Shown: in pieces, positions 57,467 through 64,000 of the stretch | Layout: every line of letters starts with the position of its first letter | Position numbering within the stretch: the first letter of the stretch is position 1 | NCBI RefSeq assembly: GCF_019320115.1 | Contig: NC_089583.1 | Location: 76,215,368-76,279,367 of the forward strand | Direction of reading: 5' to 3' | Origin: Miscanthus floridulus | Taxonomy: Eukaryota > Streptophyta > Magnoliopsida > Poales > Poaceae | DNA length: 64,000 nucleotides | Position numbers and translations under genes: made by a program | The notes under the pieces: generated by a model | Seen by the model: the letters and a program-made list of their open reading frames with translations, nothing else | Databases searched by the model: none | What the model was told of the DNA's origin: nothing

Positions 57467-58204
57467 AATGAAGAAACAGTTAGAAAAGTTGTTGGAAAAG
57501 GGATTCATCCGTCCTAGCTCATCACCATGAAGTTGTCCAGCCATTTTTGTGAAGAAGAAGGATGGCACACATCGGATGTGTGTGGATTACCGTCCTCTCA
57601 ATATGGTAACCATTAAGAACAAGTATCTATTACCTTGAATTGATACTTTGTTCGATCAACTAGTTGTTGCCAAGGTGTTCTCCAAGATTGACCTTTGTTC
57701 AGGCTATCATCAGATTAAGATTAGACCACAAGATGTACCAAAGACAGCTTTTTCTACTAGGTATGGGCTATATGAATACCTAGTCATGTCTTTTGGTCTT
57801 ACCAATGCTCCTTCATTCTTCATGTATCTCATGAATCCAGTCTTTATGCTGGAGTTGGACAAGTTTGTAGTGGTATTCATTAATGATATCTTGATATATT
57901 CTAAGAACAAGGAAGAGCATGCCCAACACCTTCGGATAGTACTGACTCGATTGAGGGAACACAAGTTGTATGCTAAATTTAGCAAGTGTGAGTTTTGGTA
58001 GGATCGAGTGCAGTTTTTAGGCATGTTTTGACACCCGACAGTATCTCTGTAGACCCCAGCAAGGTGCAAGATGTGCTAAATTGGAAGTCTCCCAAGTCAG
58101 TGCACCAGATTCATCAGTTCCTTGGTCTAGCTAGATACTATCGGCGTTTCATTCTAGACTTCTCGAAGATAGCTCAACCGATGACCAAGCTGCTCCAAAA
58201 ATAA
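57467..58204 (+). pseudogene. Tekay reverse transcriptase, catalytic Asp lost
   Basis: Recognisable blocks: [55 protein letters not shown] and [13 protein letters not shown]. The active-site box reads FINDILIYS, so the first Asp of the F-I-D-D motif is Asn (codon 57882-57884). Stops at 57529, 57637 and 57999 and a frameshift near 58030. Not active. Confidence 0.9.
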
Positions 58205-58660
58205 GCCAAGTTTGTTTAGAGTCTGGCCTATGAAGAAGCCTTCCAAGCTTTGAAGAAATTTCTTACCACTGCTCCTGTTTTGGCCCAACCAGATATTAAC
58301 AGACCTTTTGATGTATATTGTGATGCCTCGAAGACAGGGTTGGGATGTATGCTTATGCAGGAGGGGCATCTGATAGCTTATGCTTCATGCCAACTGAAAA
58401 AGCACGAAGTGAATTACCCCACCCATGATTTAGAGCTGGCTGCTGTGGTCCACGCTCTAAAAATTTGGAGGCATTATTTGTTGGGCAACAAAGTACATAT
58501 TTTTACAGATCACAAGAGCCTCAAATATATCTTCACTCAGTATAAGTTAAATATGAGGCAAAGGAGATGGTTGGAATTAATCAAGGATTATAACTTGGAG
58601 GTACATTACCACCCCAGGAAAGGCCAATGTGGTAGCTGATGCTTTGAGCCGGAAGTCATA
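58205..58660 (+). pseudogene. Tekay RNase H
   Basis: Open 129-codon stretch (58250-58639) with [35 protein letters not shown] and [12 protein letters not shown]: the Asp/Glu/Asp catalytic positions of Ty3-type RNase H are visible. One frameshift at about 58620 leads to [10 protein letters not shown], the usual RNase H end. Confidence 0.88.
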
Positions 58661-59690
58661 TCAGGTTGAAGAAGCACCTTTGTCTCTCAACCATGCTGAG
58701 GTGCTAGCTCACATTGGCTTAGTCTCAGACTTACTTGAGCAGATTATCATAGAATAAAGGCAAGACACTTTAGACATTCCTCACATCAAGAAATTAATTG
58801 CCAAAGGGCATGGTTCTCAGTTTAGTATTGATGAGCAAGGTGTAGTGAGGTACAGGGACAGATTGGTGGTTCCATCAAATGAGGAGCTAAGGAAGATTTT
58901 GAATAAAGCTCATCATTCCAAATTGTCTATCCATCCTAGTAGTAACAAGATGTACCATGATTTGCGCCACTTATATTGGTGGTCCAATATGAAGCAGGAC
59001 ATCACCAAGTATGTCAGTGGAGTGTGACACTTGTGGGAGAGTTAAGGCAGATCATATGCATACCGCGGGATATTTGCATCCTGTTGCCGATCCCTATGTG
59101 GAAATGGGAAGATATTTCCATAGACTTTGCTGTGAGTTTGCCCCGCACATCCAAGGGCTATGACTCTATTTGGGTTATTGTGGGCCGTCTCACTAAGTTT
59201 GCTCATTTTTTTCCGGTGGACACCAGATATTCAGCTAGGAAGTATGCCTAGATATATTTTGACCGGGTTGTGACCCTACACGGAGTTCTCCTTACTATCA
59301 TCTATGATAGAGGGTCAGTTTTTGTCTCTTGTTTCTGGGAGCAACTGCAGTAATGTCTTGGTACTCATCTCCTCAGAAGCTTAGCTTATCATCCACAAAT
59401 TGGTGGCCAAATGGAAAGGGTGAACCAAGTACTTGAGGACATGTTGAGAGCTTGTGACATTTCTTTTCCTGAGATGTGGGATGAATGCCTGAAGTTAGCT
59501 GAGTTTTCTTACAACAATAGCTATCAAGAAAGTATTCGTATGGCACCATTTGAAGCTCTGTATAGAAAGAAGTGTAGGACACCACTTAACTGGGTTGAAG
59601 TGGGCGACCATGGATATTTTGGACCTAATTTCATCAAAGAAGCCCGAGAGCAAATTAGCATTATTTAGAGTCCTTTGAAGGCAGCTCAGA
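58661..59690 (+). pseudogene. Tekay integrase
   Basis: The HHCC zinc region begins AHHSKLSIHPSSNKMYHDLRHLYWW (58908-58985), with the CDTCGR part in a shifted frame (59018-59045). Core: WEDISIDFAVSLPRTSKGYD (first Asp), TIIYDRGSVFVS (second Asp) and GQMERVNQVLEDMLRAC (Glu). It continues into FSYNNSYQESIRMAPFEALYRKKCRTP. Stops at 59028, 59250, 59352 and 59666. Confidence 0.88.
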
Positions 59691-60164
59691 GCCAATAGAA
59701 AGTTTATGTGGACAAACAAAGAAGGCCTTTGTAGTTTGCGGTTGGGATTATGTGTACCTCAAGGTGTCTTCTATGAGAGGGGTGCATCGGTTTGGTGTTT
59801 GTGGCAAGTTAGCCCCTTGATATGTGGGTCCTTACAAGGTTTTAGAGCAGTGTGGCCTAGTTGCTTATCGTCTCCAACTTCTAGATATTTTATCAGTAGT
59901 ACATGATGTGTTCCACATATCTCAGTTGAAGATGTGTTTGCGTGTCCCGGATGAAGCTGTGGAAATTGAAGGACTTCCCCTCTAGCCTGATTTGACTTAT
60001 ATCAAGCATACCGTCAAGATCTTGGATGAAAAGGAAAGAGTGACTAGAAATAATGTGGTGAAGTTCTACAAAGTACAGTGGCAGAACCACTCAGAAGGAT
60101 AAAGCCACATAGGAACAAGAGAGCTATATGTTGAAACATTACACCCATCTTCTTTCTAGTTCAT
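59691..60164 (+). pseudogene. Tekay integrase C-terminus and chromodomain remnant
   Basis: Segments read KRRPL, GDYVYLKVSSMRGVHRFG, YVGPYKVLEQCGLVAYRLQL, VFHISQLKMC and then IKHTVKILDEKERVTRNNVVKFYKVQW, which fits the degenerate chromodomain of Tekay chromoviruses. Stops at 59982 and 60100. Confidence 0.72.
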
Positions 60165-60245
60165 TGAGGTAGTTGTTTGCATTGAAATGTATTTCTTATC
60201 TCTTTTCCCACACTAGACACATGAAATCATAGGACGAGATTTTGT

Positions 60246-60262
60246 TTTAGGGGGGATAGATT
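60246..60262 (+). other. Polypurine tract of Tekay element F
   Basis: TTAGGGGGGATAGATT immediately precedes the 3' LTR start. It would prime plus-strand synthesis. Confidence 0.75.
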
Positions 60263-63200
60263 TGTAACACCCTCGGTGTTACACTATAAATCTTTTGCTA
60301 AAACATATTATGAGCATCATGGTTATGTGTTAATGCATATGATATAGTGTGTAGATCGGTTTTCATAACTCGAAACGATCAACGAAAACGTGAAACGAAA
60401 GTTACATTTCATAGTCAAGTTATATCACCTAGGGTTTTAAATCAATTTTTATTAAGCGAAAAGACTATAGAACGTGTATACAAAACTTTAATAAAGTTTG
60501 TAGTACAAGTCTTGTAGATGACTGATGAAATACCTGTAGTCGAATAATGAACTCACTAGCTAACTAGTCTAATAGGTTGCAAATTGAATTTGACGTGAAA
60601 CCGATCAAGATCAAGACTTGGTCAAATTTCTTAAGTCGGAAAAGGGTTTGATGAGGCTAAGTTTGGTAATTTTTGTAGAGTAATCGGGTTAAGAAGTGAT
60701 GGGGTATTAGGGCTTGTTTTAGTCACCTAACATGCCCTCTCGAGTATAGAATAGGTGGTTTAGCAATTGAAGCGTCGAATTGGGTTTTTGGGATGCTTTA
60801 AAAAGCGTGCATGGCACGTTTTGGGCCGAGTTCCTTGTGTGGATGCGGTCACCGTGCCTCGACACTTGGCATCACCGTGCCGGCCACCCGATGCATGCAC
60901 GCATGCATGCCACTACGCTGGCCTAGCCACTCTGACCCGCAGTGTCCTTACCATTGCCCACGTGGGCCAGTCGCTCTAGTCGGTCCACTGCCGCCTAGAA
61001 GCCGCCTCGCGTTGTCACCACCGCGCCATGGGCTGCCATCGTCCCATCACCATGCTACCTCACACCGTAACCATCATGCCACAACACACCCATGTTTCCT
61101 CTACGTTGCGTCGTCACATCACGTGCACCCGCGCTGCTTGCGTGGCGTCGCCACTGCTGCTGCTCCGCGCGCCTGCTGCACCTGGCACATGGTCGTGTCA
61201 CCATCGATTTGCTAATTAAAGCGTTGCAGCCGTGTGAGCCATGTCAACCCCATACACACATGTTTAGCCTCCTATGTGTGCCCTTGTCCTCTTCTATTGA
61301 GTGGCAAGCGCCATGCTACGCTCCCCATTCACCTCTGCCTTTAATGGCGTCATGCTAGCGTCACCGAGCCACACCTGAGCCAACTCGCAACGTCTGGTCT
61401 AATCCAAGCAATTGAGTGCGCCAGATGGTTGAGTGGGAACCTAGCTACGCGCCGTGATCGCCACTACTACCACCGTGCATCGTAGAGCTCGAATTTGGAG
61501 TCTTCTTCCCCATCGGCCAACTTAAGGCCAAATGGTGATGCTCACCCCAATTAGCCTCGCACCATCCACCTCCATCCAATTCCTCAGCACTGTACCTTCA
61601 CCTTGATCCCCTCCACCCCTCCCACACACCTCAGCCTAGCCACTACCGGCCTATCATGGTCGCTGATGCGACGGTGTCACCATAGTGCGCCGTCGCATCT
61701 CACCGTCGCACGTGGCCAACTCGATTCGAGAAATCCAAGACCAAAGTTCCCCCATAGCAGCAACAAGGGTATGCTAGTGGTGCTTTAGGGCTAGCTATCT
61801 CTCATTGTGTTGGCTTAGGGTGGCTGGTGCGGTTGTGCCGCCGTCGCATGTGGCCGCACGCCATGGCCACCGTTGCCATGAGCTTCGTCGCCCCTGTAGC
61901 TTCGGCTAGGGTAGGCTCTAGGGTCGTAGGTGTTGTTTGGCTCGCTAGTTTGGTCAGAGCGGGGTCTCGGTTGGCCAGCATGACCGCTCAGTGCCAGCGC
62001 CGCCGTGTCGGTGCGCGCGCGGTGGCCCGAGGACTTGGCCATGGTAAAGATGGTTTGTTCCGAGGGCTAAATCGCTTAAGTCCAGACTGTAGGAAAAGGG
62101 TGCATTGGATTCTGGGGAATAGCAGTTAGATCGAGGGCGTTTTCACAAAAGGGCCGGCGTGCGTGGGCCTCCGTGTCATGGGCCATTGCCACGCAGATGG
62201 GCCACGCTGGTAGGTCGCGTGTGTGTGCGCACTGCGCGGTATAGGTGTGGGCCGAGCTACGATGGGCCGCGTGGATGGATTCTGGTTTTTCATTTTTCTA
62301 GGGAATTAGTTAATGTTTATTCAATTTAGTTTTGAGCTAATCTTTGTAAAATTATAGTAAATTCTGTAGGTGTCCAAAAATAGTGAAACAAAATTTGTTA
62401 GGTTCACAAAAATGTTATCTATCTGTTGGTGTAGTTAGTTTATAGTTATCTGTGATAGTGATAGATTTATTAATTCATTTAGGAAAGCTTAGTATTATTT
62501 AGCTTAATATTTGTAGGAATTTTTGTGGTAAATTGGTGATAGATTTAGCCATGAAATTTTTACAGTTGGTTCATTAAATTATTATGTGCTCACTGTAATT
62601 TTTGTAGCCCTAAAGTAGGTTGATAAATAGAGTAGCTAGTACTCCTTGTTTTATCATATATAGAGTAAATCGATATTAAGAATAGGGATTCCTTTAGTTG
62701 CTAAGTTAATACATGAAATGTTTCATACCTGTTTAGTGGGAACGATAGGTAATGTAGCATCTTAGTCGGTAGAGCTAGTTTAGTAGCTTGACAGATGTAT
62801 TTTATTTTAAGAGTTGTTGTTGCCGTATTACTAAGTGTTGCAGTCATTATTTCATGCATATAGATAACGAGTTGGTAGAGTTCATGTCTACAGGCGAACA
62901 GGAGTACGAGGAGATCATTGAGCAGTACGAGGAGGAGATTCTTGTATAGGAGGAAGCCCTAGAGCCATCAGTTGCTGACTTTGTTGACACCCCACCTACC
63001 CAAGGCAAGCCCCGGTGCATAACCTCTATTTTTAAATGATCATTGAATATATATATATAGGATGTGCATTTATGTTATAGGCATTTTATGGAAACTACAT
63101 GCATAAATATATTTACCTACGAGTCCTACTAGTATAGGTCGAGTAGCTACTATGCTCAGGATTTCGGTAGCGTGAGTAACCTGCCATTACTCACAATAGG

Positions 63201-64000
63201 TGATTGTTATCACTCATGATAAAATAGTGGGAAGGAAAATAGAGACTGGGCAGGGATATGGTTTGGGTATTGGCGGGTATAAGAGGTTGTGTCCTGCTGG
63301 CCAACAGGGCATAGCTTGGTTACACTTTTTCCTTGTCTGTGTCGGTTAAGGACCGGCTATTGCATTGGGTTCTAGGCAAGTCATAGACTTATTATCCCAA
63401 GCACATACTTGGGTATGGGCGTAGGGAAGACTTGTTGCTCTCTTGTCGTGGGTTCGGCTCTTTCTGGACCGACTGATTGGAGGCGGGGATGGTGGAGGTC
63501 TAAGCACCGCACTGAGTCTAGGACTTAGGAGCAGGGGCTTAGTGTCCAAGTTTGGACGGGGACCTAGACCCCATGATAAGAGAGTGATATGTTGGTCCTG
63601 CTTGTGCCTAGGGTATAAGCAGGGCTTGTGTTTTAGGGTACCTAGCTGGGCACATTGATTCATGAATCGTTAGTGTTCCGGTACGGCTTAGTCTATGGTC
63701 TAGCACCGTAGTAAGAATTGAAAGATGAAAGGTGATGAAATGAAACTGTTTGCTCAACCCTTGCTTGAAAGTAGAACATGTGCTTACATAGAATGGCTAG
63801 ATAATGAATTAATCATGACTGCTAATAATAACATAAATGAGGATTCACTATTAGTATTGCTTTCTGCAAAAAGGAAACCCAGCAAACCATAAAGCTTATC
63901 ATATCCCTGGAGTTAGAAAATTATTTCCCACTAGTCGGATAAGTCTTGCGAGTACATTGTGTACTCAGGGTTTATTTACCCCTATTGCAGGTGCAACTTG
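60263..64000 (+). mobile_element. 3' LTR of Tekay element F, cut by window end
   Basis: Starts TGTAACACCCTCGGTGTT. Matches LTR C and the 5' LTR. The window ends about 330 bp short of the expected CCACA. The GGCAAGCCCCGGTGCATAA block is at 63004-63022, preceded by an acidic frame with EYEEIIEQYEEEIL. Confidence 0.92.

Overview
This window is grass (Poaceae) nuclear DNA, most likely from an Andropogoneae species (sorghum, sugarcane or Miscanthus type). That placement is an inference from its repeat families: long-LTR Tekay chromoviruses, a SIRE/Maximus Copia element, Tat-lineage Gypsy elements with a double RNase H, Ac/Ds-type hAT elements, and MITEs that begin GGCCTTGTTTAG. I found no convincing host gene, tRNA or rRNA. 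The window is a nest of retrotransposons and DNA transposons. All boundaries were read by eye from terminal dinucleotides, target-site duplications (TSDs), primer binding sites (PBS) and comparison of copies within the window.

Layout. 1-7787: a minus-strand non-autonomous Gypsy element (called D here). A Copia solo LTR (340-4277) interrupts it, and that LTR is itself split by an opposite-strand solo LTR of the same family (1420-3354, TSD TCAGC). 7788-11690: a 3.9 kb Gypsy solo LTR (E, TSD CCTCT). 11691-15825: low-copy sequence filled with MITEs and an 825-bp hAT element (14120-14944, 8-bp TSD). 15826-27126: a pile of Tekay-type LTRs, with LTR A (minus) split by solo LTR B (18238-22374, TSD GCGGC) and followed by truncated LTR C (plus). 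27127-31844: a 5' fragment of a SIRE-type Copia element on the minus strand (LTR, PBS, gag, protease, start of integrase), cut at 27126/27127. 31845-38028: a second copy of the 4278-14450 block (D internal region, MITEs, hAT), carrying its own later insertions (a CACTA fragment and a MITE within a MITE).

38029-51529: a Tat-lineage complex. A decayed gag-pro-RT-RNaseH element lacks integrase. It shares an LTR with a pol-less derivative that carries a minisatellite of about 2 kb with 37/44-bp units. This derivative ends in an LTR placed head-to-head with another LTR, after which the same modules repeat in the opposite orientation (47859-50820). 51530-64000: a decayed Tekay element on the plus strand with 5' LTR, PBS, gag, protease, RT (catalytic Asp changed to Asn), RNase H, integrase, C-terminal tail, polypurine tract and a 3' LTR that runs off the window.

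The duplicated block gives relative dates. The Copia insertion into D, one MITE and the hAT element predate the duplication. LTR E and several MITEs (with empty sites in copy 2) arrived in copy 1 afterwards. The CACTA fragment, MITEs X and Y, and the Tat insertion arrived in copy 2. The points most worth following up are the Tat inverted complex (a possible hairpin-RNA source), an exon-like acidic module conserved in the LTRs of several Tekay-type families, the D element that shares only its termini with Tekay while carrying an unrelated ORF, and a dense CCGGTCA-type motif array in the Copia LTR.
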